Both the position numbers and the translations under genes were made by a program. A DNA stretch of 64,000 nt from Williamsia muralis NBRC 105860 (lineage in GTDB: Bacteria > Actinomycetota > Actinomycetes > Mycobacteriales > Mycobacteriaceae): the NCBI RefSeq assembly GCF_001598915.1, contig NZ_BDAP01000002.1, positions 372,001 through 436,000 of the forward strand. Direction: 5' to 3'. The notes below the pieces were generated by a model. The model saw only the letters and a program-made list of their open reading frames with translations. It searched no databases and was not told where the DNA came from. Shown here one piece after another: positions 43,028-51,581 of the stretch (the first letter of the stretch is position 1; every line of letters starts with the position of its first letter).

Positions 43028-44863
43028 ATGTTGACACAAGGTGAGCACGTGCTGGCGGCGTCCGAAGGTGGCGGAGCGGCACTGGATCAGGTCTTCGCCG
43101 TGAGCGCGGCTGCCGGGGTGGTCTCGGTGATGCTGCTCTGGGTGGGCTATCTCCACCGAACCCGGAAGATCACCTGGCTTGCATCTGTAGCCGAGTGGGC
43201 CGGTCGCCGCCTGAACCGCCCGCCATGGGCTGCGCTACCCATATTCCTGTTCACCAGCACCATCATCTGCGCCCTGTTCGGGTTCATCTGGGACGTCAGT
43301 CTGCATATCGGCAAGGGTCGCGACGAGGGTCCGCTGGCAAACCCCGCTCACTACTTCATCCTGGTCGGTCTGTTCCTGCTCTTCATCGCGGGGATGTTGG
43401 CCGTCTTCCTGCCGTACGACAAGCCAGGTCCGGCGGCCATTCGCATCACGCGCACCTGGTACGCACCGGTCGGCGGGGTACTGATGGCCGGCTGTGGCTT
43501 CTACGCGTTGGTCGGGTTCCCCCTCGACGACATCTGGCACCGCATGTTCGGCCAGGACGTCACCCTGTGGGGCCCGACTCATCTGATGTTGATCGGTGGT
43601 GCAGGACTGTCGCTGATCGCAGTGGTGCTGCTCGACCGCGAGGGGCGCGCCGCCATGGGCGAGAATGCGCCGGCCGACGGGTGGGGCAACTGGCTCACCC
43701 GGTGCATGGCCTTCGGCGGACTTGTCATCGGCCTGTCGGTCTTCCAGATCGAATACGACTTCGGTGTCGAGCAGTTCCGGCTTGTCCTGCAACCCATGAT
43801 GATCGCCGGTGCGGCAGCTTTTGCCCTGGTCGCGGTACGTATGACCCTGGGGCCCGGATCCGCAATCGCCGCAGCACTATTCGCAATCGCCATCAGGGGG
43901 ATCGTCGCGCTGGTCGTCGGTCCCGCACTCGGAGCGCCGATCAGCTTCTTCGCGCTGTATCTCGGCCCGGCCGTGGTGGTCGAATTGCTGGCCCTGACCC
44001 CGTTGATACGACGGCCGGTGTTGTTCGGGGCTGTCTCCGGCCTCGGCGTCGCCACCCTCGGTTTGTGGATCGAGTCGTGGTGGATCGATGCGGTGTACCA
44101 CTACCCGTGGCCGACCGGGATGTGGGCAGAAGCCCTGGCCATGGCGATCCCGGTCAGCATCGCCACCGGTGTGTGCGGCGCTCTGCTGGCCGTCATCTTG
44201 CGAGGTGAGCCGCTGCCGCGTCCCCGCCTGAGCGCTGTGGCAGTGGTGCTCACGGTCCTGATCGTCGGAGGGGCCGTTGCCAACGGGTTGCGCACTGAAG
44301 TGCCGGAGAATGCCCGCGCCACAATCACACTCACCGATGTGCCGAGCACTGACGGCCGCATGGTGACGGCCGAGGTGACAATCGACCCGCCGGGGCTGGT
44401 CAGTGACGACCCCGAATGGGTGTCGATCCTCTCGTGGCAGGGTGGCATCGAGAACGACCGCGGTCTCTTCATCGATCCGCTCGAACGCGTCGGTGCCGGT
44501 ATCTACCGCTCCACGGAGCCGGTGCCGGTGTCGGGGACGTGGAAAACGCTTCTGCGCGTGCAGGACGGCACGACGATGACCGCCGTGCCGATCTTCTTGC
44601 CCGCCGACCCGGGAATCGGGGCTCCTGAGGTGGCTGCGGATTCGACGATGACACGTGAGTTCATGCCCGAGATCAAGATCTTGCAGCGGGAGCGCAGCTT
44701 CGACTACCCGAGCTGGCTGTTCATGGTCGCCGGCCTGGTGGTGTTGGCGTGCTCGTTGATCTTGATCGCAGCGCTGGCGTGGGGCGCAGGCCGGATCAAC
44801 AACAAGCAGCAGGAGACCGGGGCCCGTACGGACTCGCGACCGACAGTGCAACCGCAGACCTGA
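43028..44863 (+). CDS. Large polytopic membrane protein, first gene of a three-gene operon
   Basis: A 611-residue protein. About 11 hydrophobic helices fill residues 20-415, followed by an exported domain of about 130 residues (TITLTDVPSTDGRMVTAEVT through VPIFLPADPGIG) of beta-rich type, one more helix (LFMVAGLVVLACSLILIAAL) and a short Gln/Thr-rich tail. His and Asp residues in helices (DVSLHIGKG, DDIWHRMFGQD, WGPTHLMLIGG) could bind metal or heme. GGGGAG precedes the ATG. Its stop overlaps the next gene as TGATG. No family is recognised with certainty. Confidence 0.7.
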   Translation: MLTQGEHVLAASEGGGAALDQVFAVSAAAGVVSVMLLWVGYLHRTRKITWLASVAEWAGRRLNRPPWAALPIFLFTSTIICALFGFIWDVSLHIGKGRDEGPLANPAHYFILVGLFLLFIAGMLAVFLPYDKPGPAAIRITRTWYAPVGGVLMAGCGFYALVGFPLDDIWHRMFGQDVTLWGPTHLMLIGGAGLSLIAVVLLDREGRAAMGENAPADGWGNWLTRCMAFGGLVIGLSVFQIEYDFGVEQFRLVLQPMMIAGAAAFALVAVRMTLGPGSAIAAALFAIAIRGIVALVVGPALGAPISFFALYLGPAVVVELLALTPLIRRPVLFGAVSGLGVATLGLWIESWWIDAVYHYPWPTGMWAEALAMAIPVSIATGVCGALLAVILRGEPLPRPRLSAVAVVLTVLIVGGAVANGLRTEVPENARATITLTDVPSTDGRMVTAEVTIDPPGLVSDDPEWVSILSWQGGIENDRGLFIDPLERVGAGIYRSTEPVPVSGTWKTLLRVQDGTTMTAVPIFLPADPGIGAPEVAADSTMTREFMPEIKILQRERSFDYPSWLFMVAGLVVLACSLILIAALAWGAGRINNKQQETGARTDSRPTVQPQT

Positions 44864-45096
44864 TGGGCGACAACAACGTCCAATATCTGGCCGGCCACTC
44901 GCTGCTGTTGGCCGCGCCGGCGTTCTTCCCGGCGCTCATCCTGGTGATCGTCATCGTGGTCATCGCAGTCAGGGATCGACGGCGCGGCGACGATGACGGG
45001 CCCGGTCTCGATGGGGACATCGAGCACGACACCATCGAGCAGGACGGTGACGGATACGTTCGCGGCGACGGAAGCGCCGGAGACACCCGCGGATGA
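44863..45096 (+). CDS. Small single-helix membrane protein, middle gene of operon
   Basis: A 77-residue protein with one membrane helix (LLLAAPAFFPALILVIVIVV, then IAVRDRRRGDDD), a basic stop and an Asp/Glu/Gly-rich acidic cytoplasmic tail. Its ATG overlaps the preceding stop by one base (TGATG) and its stop overlaps the next start by four (ATGA), so all three are made together. It could be an assembly or linking subunit for the two large membrane proteins. Confidence 0.72.
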   Translation: MGDNNVQYLAGHSLLLAAPAFFPALILVIVIVVIAVRDRRRGDDDGPGLDGDIEHDTIEQDGDGYVRGDGSAGDTRG

Positions 45097-46421
45097 TCGT
45101 TGCGCATGGCCTGGGCGGATCCGAGGACCTGCCCATCCCGTACACATCTGTGCTCATCGGTGGGGCTTGGGCGCTGACGTTCTCGTTCGCGGTGGTGGTT
45201 TTCGCATGGCGTACACCGAGGTTCGGTCCGGACAAACCAGGTCGGCCGGCACCGCTGTGGGTTGATCGCGTCGTCGATTCTTGGGTGACGCGCACCGTGG
45301 CGTCGGTGATGGCTCTGGTGTTCGCGGTGTGGGTGATGATGGCCGGGGTCTTCGGGCCGGATTCGGACGACAACCCTTTCGCGGGAAGCTTTTACGTTCT
45401 TCTCTGGGTGGGGCTTGTTGTTCTGTCCGTGCTGATCGGTCCGGTGTGGCGGGTCATCTCGCCGATCCGCACCGTCTATCGACTCGGTAGCCGAGTGCTC
45501 GGCCGATCGCGATCCAGCCGCACGGGCGGCTACCCCACGACGTGGGGTTACTGGCCCGCAGCCATCGGTTTGTTTGCTTTCGTCTGGCTCGAACTCGCCT
45601 CACCTGAGCCGGATTCGGTCCCGGCCATCCGGATCTGGCTGCTCTGCTACGTGGTGCTCATGGTCGCAGGCGCTGCCGTCTGGGGAGACCGCTGGCTCAC
45701 CAGGTCCGACCCGTTCGACGTGTACAGCGTTGTCGCTTCCCGTCTTTCGGTATTCGGCCGTGACCGGGCAACCGGGCGGATCGTCGTCGGGAACCCGATG
45801 AATCACCTGACCACGCTTCCGATTCTGCCCGGCACGGTGGTTCTGCTGTCGGTGCTGCTCGGCTCCACCGCTTTCGACAGCTTCTCCGACTTTCCCCAGT
45901 GGAAGGACTATGTGGAGTCGATCGGCGGCGGAGATGTGGGCTCCTCGGCGGCACACACCCTTGCCCTTGTCGTTTTCATCGCGGTGGTGTTCGGAACCTT
46001 CACCTTCGCCACCCGCGCCACCGGTGGCGTTAGTGCGGCTCAGCGACAAGCACTTCCGGGCCAACTGGCACACACGCTGATCCCCATCGTGATCGGGTAC
46101 GTGCTGGCCCACTATCTGCAATACCTGGTGGAGAAGGGGCAGGAGACGTTCCTGGCCCTCGGCGATCCACTCGGCCGAGGGTGGAATGTGCTGTGGCTTC
46201 AGGACGCCCACCCCGGTTATGTTCTCTCACAACACCCGACGGTGGCGGCCACGCTCAAGGTCGGGTTTGTCCTCGGCGGTCACATCGCAGCAGTCATAGC
46301 CGCGCACGATGCGTCGTTACGACTTCTTCCGGCTCGTCACCAGCGCACCGGGCAGTTGGCGCTGTTGCTGACGATGGTTGCCTACACCTTCCTCGGTCTG
46401 TACCTGCTGTTCGGTGGTTGA
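45093..46421 (+). CDS. Polytopic membrane protein, third gene of operon (possibly FedB-like)
   Basis: A 442-residue protein with about 10 hydrophobic helices. It starts MIVAHGLGGSEDLPIPYTSV, with a His before the first helix, and has AHTLIPIVIGYVLAHYLQYL and HPGYVLSQHP later, so several helices carry His. From memory, proteins of this size and start are often labelled fenitrothion hydrolase subunit in actinobacterial genomes, after the two-part membrane enzyme FedAB; that label is uncertain. It converges with the GH16 gene, eight bases away. Confidence 0.65.
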   Translation: MIVAHGLGGSEDLPIPYTSVLIGGAWALTFSFAVVVFAWRTPRFGPDKPGRPAPLWVDRVVDSWVTRTVASVMALVFAVWVMMAGVFGPDSDDNPFAGSFYVLLWVGLVVLSVLIGPVWRVISPIRTVYRLGSRVLGRSRSSRTGGYPTTWGYWPAAIGLFAFVWLELASPEPDSVPAIRIWLLCYVVLMVAGAAVWGDRWLTRSDPFDVYSVVASRLSVFGRDRATGRIVVGNPMNHLTTLPILPGTVVLLSVLLGSTAFDSFSDFPQWKDYVESIGGGDVGSSAAHTLALVVFIAVVFGTFTFATRATGGVSAAQRQALPGQLAHTLIPIVIGYVLAHYLQYLVEKGQETFLALGDPLGRGWNVLWLQDAHPGYVLSQHPTVAATLKVGFVLGGHIAAVIAAHDASLRLLPARHQRTGQLALLLTMVAYTFLGLYLLFGG

Positions 46422-46429
46422 CCGCCCGG

Positions 46430-47209
46430 TCAGGCGTAGCCACGAAGATGATCAATCACCATTTCTGGCACCAGATCATCGTCGGCGCCGTTGGATCGCT
46501 CCGGGAAGTCGAAGACGGCCAGCATCATCTGCATGGGATAGGTCGGGGGATTCACGCATCGCCGTACAAACGTGCCGTCGACGTAGAACTCGACTGCATC
46601 GGTGGTCCACTCGACCGCGTAGTCATGGAAGTCGCCCACATCGATGGGCAGCACAGTCGTCGTGAAATCGTCGACCACCGACGGATCGCGAAAAGGATGC
46701 AGACCGGTACCCACCGCCGCAGCAGACGGCGACGAGGTGATGGCGTCACCGAAGATCTCGGCCACACAGATCTCGGCGCTGCGCTCGGGAATGTCTTCAA
46801 GGCCCACCATCCACCAGGCGAACATGGATCTGGGCGAGACGGTGGCACGCATCCGCATCTCTAAGTAGCCGCCCGCCGGCGTCCAGCCGCGAAACTCCGG
46901 TTGGTGCTCGCGCACCACGGCCCCGTCGAAAGGCGGTTGCTGTCCCAGGGTGCTGCCGACAGCTCCGGATCCGTTGCCCGACTGGATACCGGACACTCTT
47001 ATCGGGGAGTGCTCGCCTGCCAGCCACAGCGGCTGCTCCGGTGGGATGGACAGATACAGACAGGAGTCGGAGATCCTGTAGGTGGCCGCGGTGTGCGCCC
47101 GCGAACTCCAGGCGGGCAAGTAGTGCGGGGACCACACGGCCGGGTCCAACTCGTGGTTGTCGAACTCCTCGGAGAAGGTCAGGCGTCGGCCGCCGATGTC
47201 GGTGACCAC
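46430..47209 (-). CDS. Glycoside hydrolase family 16-like protein with altered active site
   Basis: A 259-residue beta-jelly-roll protein of the GH16 (laminarinase/kappa-carrageenase clan) type. RLTFSEEFDNHELDPAVWSP at the start, GYLEMRMRATVSPRSMFAWW, FHDYAVEWTTDAVEFYVDG and MQMMLAVFDFPE are all family strands. The active-site motif, normally ExDxxE, reads EICVAE (residues 146-151): both Glu are present but the Asp is Cys. No signal peptide is seen, so it would act inside the cell. It starts at GTG 47209, five bases after a small acidic protein gene. Confidence 0.82.
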   Translation of the reverse strand: MVTDIGGRRLTFSEEFDNHELDPAVWSPHYLPAWSSRAHTAATYRISDSCLYLSIPPEQPLWLAGEHSPIRVSGIQSGNGSGAVGSTLGQQPPFDGAVVREHQPEFRGWTPAGGYLEMRMRATVSPRSMFAWWMVGLEDIPERSAEICVAEIFGDAITSSPSAAAVGTGLHPFRDPSVVDDFTTTVLPIDVGDFHDYAVEWTTDAVEFYVDGTFVRRCVNPPTYPMQMMLAVFDFPERSNGADDDLVPEMVIDHLRGYA

Positions 47210-47214
47210 GTGAG

Positions 47215-47364
47215 TTACTGCCCGTCCGTGGAACCTTCGGTTCCACCCAGAGCATGACCGCGGTTGATCTCGTGCCCGTGCTCGCCGGCCTCGTAGACCG
47301 CGGCTTGTCTCAAGAGCTCATCGGTCTCGCCGATGGGCTCTTCGTCTTCGAATGGAAAGGTCAT
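47215..47364 (-). CDS. Small acidic protein (copy 1)
   Basis: A 49-residue acidic hydrophilic protein, MTFPFEDEEPIGETDELL to HALGGTEGSTDGQ, with GAGGA before its ATG at 47364. It shares 31 of 49 residues with a second gene at 58005-58154 by hand alignment, with no gaps, so it is a real conserved family. There is no helix long enough for a membrane and no cysteine. It directly precedes and probably shares a transcript with the GH16-like gene. The function is unknown. Confidence 0.75.
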   Translation of the reverse strand: MTFPFEDEEPIGETDELLRQAAVYEAGEHGHEINRGHALGGTEGSTDGQ

Positions 47365-47450
47365 CGATCCTCGCTGGTGATGGTCACGTGCTGATCCCAC
47401 CGTACGTCGCCACCTGCTGTTGCCGACCGAAAAGCATTCGAAGGACCGAG

Positions 47451-47894
47451 TCAGGCGAGGACCACTGTTCCGTCGGCCTCGACGTGCCAGCCGGGGTTGT
47501 GCGCGATCTCCCAGATGAGGCCGTTGGGATCACGCACCTGTGCGTGGAAGATGCCACCGAAAGCGCCCGGTTGTGGCGGTTTGAGCAAGGACGCGCCGGC
47601 CGCGACCATGGCGTCGGCGACGGCCCGGACAGCATCCCGACTGTCGACGTTGTGAGCGACTGTTGCGCCGGATATCGATGGGGCGGCCGCCACGCCGATG
47701 TCCTCGGCGAACTTGCCGGCCTCGAAGAACCCGAGGACAACGCCGGGCGCGATCTGGAAGAAGATGATCTCGTTCTCCACGTCCATCAGCGGCTTCCATG
47801 CGAGCCCGTTCACGTAGAACTGCCGTGCGGCGTCGAGGTCGGCGGTGGCGAAGGTCAGGAAGTGGATCTGCTGGTCGAGTTGCACCCTTCTCAC
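47451..47894 (-). CDS. VOC family protein
   Basis: A 147-residue vicinal-oxygen-chelate protein. HFLTFATADLDAARQFYVNG is the first beta-alpha unit, VVLGFFEAGKFAEDIGV follows, then VAHNVDSRDAVRAVADAMVA and HAQVRDPNGLIWEIAHNPGW, the last with a Glu in the metal-ligand position. This resembles glyoxalase-like proteins of unknown substrate. The GTG start is not supported by a strong ribosome site; a GTG three codons later is possible. It is followed on the same strand by the small acidic protein gene. Confidence 0.85.
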   Translation of the reverse strand: MRRVQLDQQIHFLTFATADLDAARQFYVNGLAWKPLMDVENEIIFFQIAPGVVLGFFEAGKFAEDIGVAAAPSISGATVAHNVDSRDAVRAVADAMVAAGASLLKPPQPGAFGGIFHAQVRDPNGLIWEIAHNPGWHVEADGTVVLA

Positions 47895-47949
47895 GCTAGG
47901 TCAGGGCGGCCACGGTCTCGTGAACGTTTCGGACATTGCGCAGGCGATG

Positions 47950-48948
47950 TCAACGGGAAGGGATCAGGTACGGGATCACCCGGACGTAGACGACCATGCC
48001 GACCACCTCGACCAGAGTCTGCGTGACCACCACGGCCGCTGCCAGTTCGTAGCCCGCCGGTAGGGCGAGGGCCAGCGGGAGAACCACGAGTGAGTTGCGG
48101 GTGGCACCGCTGAAGACCAGCGCGCGGCGACCGGGGTTGTCGAACGCGAACCTCGAGGCCACCCAGCGACCCACAAAAGCCATCACGACCAGGAAGAGAA
48201 CGTAGAACGGCACAACCGCGACGACGTCACCGAGGCTGCCGGACACCTTCGGTATCTGCGACGCGACAACCACGAGCAGCACGATGACCATCAGCGGCAC
48301 CATGGTGGCTGTTGCCCCTGAACGAATTCGACGCGCGAGCGGGAAACGCACCGCCAGCGTCTGGGTGGCCCACGCGAGCAGCAGTGGCACCACGATGAGG
48401 ATCACAAAAGCCTCGATGAGAGGTCGTACCGCGATGATCTGGGCAAGGTCCGAGCCCAGGAACACGGCAAGGTAGACCGGTAACAACATCATCTGCGCCA
48501 ACAGCAGCAGTGGCGTCGCAGCCAGCAACCGATGTGCGCTGCCCCCTGCGAGCCCGGAGAACACGATCACGTAATCGATACAGGGACTGAGCAGCACGAG
48601 CAGCACCCCGAACCGGACTGCCTGGTCGTCCGGCAAGAACACGAACATCGCCGCGACCACCAACGGGACGATGGCGAAGTTGAGTACTCCGACACCGACC
48701 AGGAACCGGCGGTCTCGCAGCGACCGGGCGAGGTCACGGGTGGGGATCTGCAGAAACGTCACGTAGAGGAGCGCGCCGAGAGCCGGGTTGATGGCCCAGT
48801 CCAGCGACTCGCCGGCGCCCGGTGCGACGAGGCCGAGAACGATGCCGGCAGCGATAGCCGCCACGTAGACAATCACTTGCCGGCGGTCGAGGACCTCGAT
48901 CAACGTCGACAGTCGATGACGCACTGCCCCTCGCTTTCTGGTCCGCAC
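47950..48948 (-). CDS. Arsenite/bile-acid:sodium symporter superfamily permease
   Basis: A membrane protein of about 332 residues with ten hydrophobic helices. LLSPCIDYVIVFSGLAGGSA and LVFSGATRNSLVVLPLALAL are close to the conserved unwound-helix motifs of the BASS/ACR3 group; the Cys in SPCIDYV is the position used by Acr3 arsenite exporters. It lacks ars neighbours (no ArsR or ArsC), so the substrate is unsure. The start could be GTG 48948 or a GTG eight codons later; both have poorly spaced purine-rich sites. Confidence 0.85.
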   Translation of the reverse strand: MRTRKRGAVRHRLSTLIEVLDRRQVIVYVAAIAAGIVLGLVAPGAGESLDWAINPALGALLYVTFLQIPTRDLARSLRDRRFLVGVGVLNFAIVPLVVAAMFVFLPDDQAVRFGVLLVLLSPCIDYVIVFSGLAGGSAHRLLAATPLLLLAQMMLLPVYLAVFLGSDLAQIIAVRPLIEAFVILIVVPLLLAWATQTLAVRFPLARRIRSGATATMVPLMVIVLLVVVASQIPKVSGSLGDVVAVVPFYVLFLVVMAFVGRWVASRFAFDNPGRRALVFSGATRNSLVVLPLALALPAGYELAAAVVVTQTLVEVVGMVVYVRVIPYLIPSR

Positions 48949-49019
48949 GATCCTCTCAGGGCGACCGGCGGGGTCCGTTGTCGGATGCGAAGTTCGGTCG
49001 CAGGATCGATAATTGGACC

Positions 49020-49253
49020 ATGACCACTCTGAGCAACATCCCTCCGGACGAGGTGGAGCGAATGCTCGACTTCGCGCGGCGGTGGTACCCGTACGGCGGA
49101 GGGTCGGCCGACGACATCCTGGTGGAGTTCGGCATCGGGGAGCGGGACTACTTCGAGCGCCTCACCGATGTGCTCGACACCGATCAGGTCGGTAGGCACG
49201 ACCAGTCCGTCGTCGCCGCGATCCGTCAGGTGTGCACCCGCCGCCTCGCATGA
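49020..49253 (+). CDS. DUF3263-like small protein
   Basis: A 77-residue helical protein, PPDEVERMLDFARRWYPYGGG, SADDILVEFGIGERDYFERL and DQSVVAAIRQVCTRRL, which matches the shape of DUF3263, a family of short actinobacterial proteins with a helix-turn-helix-like core. It starts at ATG 49020, divergent from the permease. The following small gene begins 71 bases on. The function is unknown; DNA binding is possible. Confidence 0.75.
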   Translation: MTTLSNIPPDEVERMLDFARRWYPYGGGSADDILVEFGIGERDYFERLTDVLDTDQVGRHDQSVVAAIRQVCTRRLA

Positions 49254-49288
49254 CTGCGCCGGTGTTGAACTGGGCTTCCCATCTGGGT

Positions 49289-49324
49289 CGGACAGGAACT
49301 ATAGAGCGGCTACAATTTTGCGCC
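49289..49324 (+). promoter_or_regulatory. Promoter of a probable leaderless gene
   Basis: TACAAT at 49311-49316 is a good actinobacterial -10 element (TAnnnT). CGGACA at 49289-49294 is a fair -35 at 16 bases. The expected start of transcription falls at the ATG at 49325, which has no ribosome site. Confidence 0.45.
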
Positions 49325-49537
49325 ATGACCTCCGGGCAGTGGGAGCAGGACTCGAACGAGGCGCAGGCAACGTATTTCGCCGCCCAACTCGAGTTGTGGG
49401 CAACGCAGATCGAAGACGAGCTGACCAACAACAAGGTGTCGGCGGAGACGCACTCGCGCAAACGGTTCGAGCTGTACGAGGTCCGTCGACAGATCGATGC
49501 ACTTCGCCGACGATTTCCGGCCGCCTTCAGCGTCTGA
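49325..49537 (+). CDS. Small conserved helical protein
   Basis: A 70-residue charged protein, MTSGQWEQDSNEAQATYFAA, QLELWATQIEDELTNNK, and KRFELYEVRRQIDALRRRFP. It is likely a two-helix coiled coil. I do not recognise a named family. Starting at ATG 49325 it appears leaderless. In-frame starts upstream overlap the DUF3263 gene. Two hairpins follow it at 49591-49651. Confidence 0.6.
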   Translation: MTSGQWEQDSNEAQATYFAAQLELWATQIEDELTNNKVSAETHSRKRFELYEVRRQIDALRRRFPAAFSV

Positions 49538-49590
49538 GGCGTCAATGATGCTCGGGCGAGCGGGTTTTCGTGACACGCGGTCGGTGCCTT

Positions 49591-49651
49591 CCTCGGTTGC
49601 GCCGAGGTCTTACCGATGGGCGATTTCTCCACACGGCCGGTGAAAGGCCGT
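49591..49651. terminator. Two hairpins after the small helical gene
   Basis: CCTCGG-TTGCG-CCGAGG (49591-49607) and ACGGCC-N7-GGCCGT (49633-49651) are perfect 6-base stems, 54 and 96 bases past the stop, with no T-run. They may act as a terminator or as leader structure for the next gene, which starts at 49771. The rest of this 233-base gap shows nothing else. Confidence 0.35.
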
Positions 49652-49770
49652 CGGCTCACGTACGATTGCGCCGCCAGGAAGTCGAGACGACGCGCTTCGA
49701 GTCACGTCGAGGTGTGGCCCGAGCCGGCCTGCCCGTGATTCCACCGCGTGACGACGAGTAGGAGCCGGCG

Positions 49771-50745
49771 ATGACCGCCGAAGCAACGACAACAAACAAC
49801 GCCGCAACGGTGATCATCGGTCAGAAGGTCAACCCCGGAACCGAACGTGCATTCGCCATCTGGCAGGACGACATGAATGCCGCGGCCGCCCGCTACCCAG
49901 GATTCATCGCCGCCGAGACGGCTCAGCCGACAGACGTGCAGCCCGACTGGGTGGTGGTGTATCGCTTCGACTCGGTGGCTCACGTGCAGGCCTGGATCAA
50001 CAGCGCCACACGGCAAGAACATCTCGACAAGGGCCGGGAGTATTTCGACGGCCCCGCGACGCAACAGGTCATCACCGGTGGCGCGGCCCCGGTGGATCCG
50101 CTTGTCACCGTGGTGGTGACACACCGGGTCTCGCCGGAACACATCGACGACTTCCTCGAATGGCAGGGCCGCATGCGCGAGGCCGAGACCGGGTTCAAGG
50201 GGTTTCGCGGCACCGAACTGTTCCGGCCCATCGAGGGCCTGCAGAACGAGTGGACGGCGTTGTACCGCTTCGACAGTGCCGCCGACCTGGATGCCTGGCT
50301 CACCTCACGTGAGCGGCAGGTCCTGCTGGACGAGGGCAAGAAGTTCAACGAGTTCGAGTTGCGCACCATCGACAACTCATTCGGCAGCTGGTTTGCGTTC
50401 GACCAAGACGGTCATCGTGCGCCGATACCGTCCGACACGAAGATGTCCACTGCCGTCTGGGTCGGTCTCTACCCCACCGTGGTGCTGCTGTCGCTTGCCC
50501 TTTCGCCCTTGGGGATGCCGCTGTGGCTGGGGCTCTTGATCGGCAACCTGCTGTCGAGCTTTGTGATGACGTTCTTCACGATGCCGTACTACGTCAACAA
50601 GATCCTCGGTCACTGGTTGTACCCGACACCGAACACGCCGAAGAAGCAGACCAATCTGCGCGGGTTCGCTGTGATCGCAGGCGTGATGGCGCTGTGGACT
50701 GTGGTGTTCTACCTCGTCACGGTGGTGTTCTGGACGCTGCCATGA
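49771..50745 (+). CDS. Double ABM-domain membrane protein
   Basis: A 324-residue fusion of two antibiotic-biosynthesis-monooxygenase-like (dimeric alpha+beta barrel) domains and a membrane anchor. Domain 1 (about residues 12-100) has ATVIIGQKVNPGTERAFAIW and WVVVYRFDSVAHVQAW; domain 2 (about 108-195) has VTVVVTHRVSPEHIDDFLEW and WTALYRFDSAADLDAW. Three hydrophobic helices follow (about 225-245, 248-268 and 300-322). The two domains together could form one intramolecular barrel dimer on the inner face of the membrane. The ATG follows AGGAG. The substrate is unknown; heme or quinone chemistry is possible. Confidence 0.8.
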   Translation: MTAEATTTNNAATVIIGQKVNPGTERAFAIWQDDMNAAAARYPGFIAAETAQPTDVQPDWVVVYRFDSVAHVQAWINSATRQEHLDKGREYFDGPATQQVITGGAAPVDPLVTVVVTHRVSPEHIDDFLEWQGRMREAETGFKGFRGTELFRPIEGLQNEWTALYRFDSAADLDAWLTSRERQVLLDEGKKFNEFELRTIDNSFGSWFAFDQDGHRAPIPSDTKMSTAVWVGLYPTVVLLSLALSPLGMPLWLGLLIGNLLSSFVMTFFTMPYYVNKILGHWLYPTPNTPKKQTNLRGFAVIAGVMALWTVVFYLVTVVFWTLP

Positions 50746-50755
50746 CGATGGCCGA

Positions 50756-51505
50756 TCAGAACTGGGTCCGTTCGAGCCAGGTGTCCCACACCTGACGGTC
50801 GCCGAGGATCTCGATGTCCGCTTCCTCCGCCGTCTTCCGGCGGCTGATCGCGAGCAGTAGGTTCGTTGCCTGCCCCCGCACGGCTGTGTCTGCCTTCGCA
50901 TGGCGGTGGTCCCACACCACCGCTCCTTCGTCGCCGCGGATGAACCACTCACCGGCCGAGCCGAGATCGGCCTCGGCAGCGTGCAGGTGCAGCGTGGCCC
51001 CGTCGTTCAGGGGAGAGGTCGGGCCTGCCGGTCGCGCCGCGATCAAAGCCAGCCACTCGGAGACGCCGTCGGCGGCAAGATCGGGTCGTTCATGGTACGG
51101 AATCCCAAGTGCCAGTTCGGCATCGGCGCGGTGCACCGTGGATTCGTGGAGGCGCCGCCGGATCCACCACGACGCGGGCTGTGGCCCGGTGAATGTCCAC
51201 ACAGGGGTGTCGGGGCCGGTCTCGGCGACAGCGTCGACGAGTGTTCGAACGCCTTCATGGAACCACTCGATGGCACCGTCGAGATCTTCCGGTGGCTTGC
51301 CGTTCGGCACCTGGCGCGGGTCGGCCGGGCTGTCACGTTTTTCGCCCACGATCTGCGCCGCCCAGCGATCTCCACGTCCGACGTGCCGGAACAACTGCTG
51401 GATCGTCCACTCGGGGCAGGTGGGCACGGGCTGCGTGAAGTCGGCGTCCCGGATCGCCTCGCCGAAGAGCCGGTTCTGTTCTACAAGTGCATCGGTGTAG
51501 TCCAC
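50756..51505 (-). CDS. Maleylpyruvate isomerase/TIGR03083 family protein
   Basis: A protein of about 249 residues of the DinB-like, mycothiol-linked family. VPTCPEWTIQQLFRHVGRGDRW is the typical first metal/thiol segment with its His, and RRLHESTVHRADAEL gives the second His with Asp. The C-terminal half has the SCP2-like part found in many members. It would use mycothiol or another thiol as cofactor. The start is unsure: GTG 51505 begins the domain, GTG 51562 is the longest form. It converges with the ABM gene, with ten bases between. Confidence 0.8.
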   Translation of the reverse strand: MDYTDALVEQNRLFGEAIRDADFTQPVPTCPEWTIQQLFRHVGRGDRWAAQIVGEKRDSPADPRQVPNGKPPEDLDGAIEWFHEGVRTLVDAVAETGPDTPVWTFTGPQPASWWIRRRLHESTVHRADAELALGIPYHERPDLAADGVSEWLALIAARPAGPTSPLNDGATLHLHAAEADLGSAGEWFIRGDEGAVVWDHRHAKADTAVRGQATNLLLAISRRKTAEEADIEILGDRQVWDTWLERTQF

Positions 51506-51581
51506 GATCGGACAGTACCGCGTGGGTGTGACGGGTCGGGTGGCGTCGCCCGAACCTGACACCGGGCAGCCTGGTGGCCGC

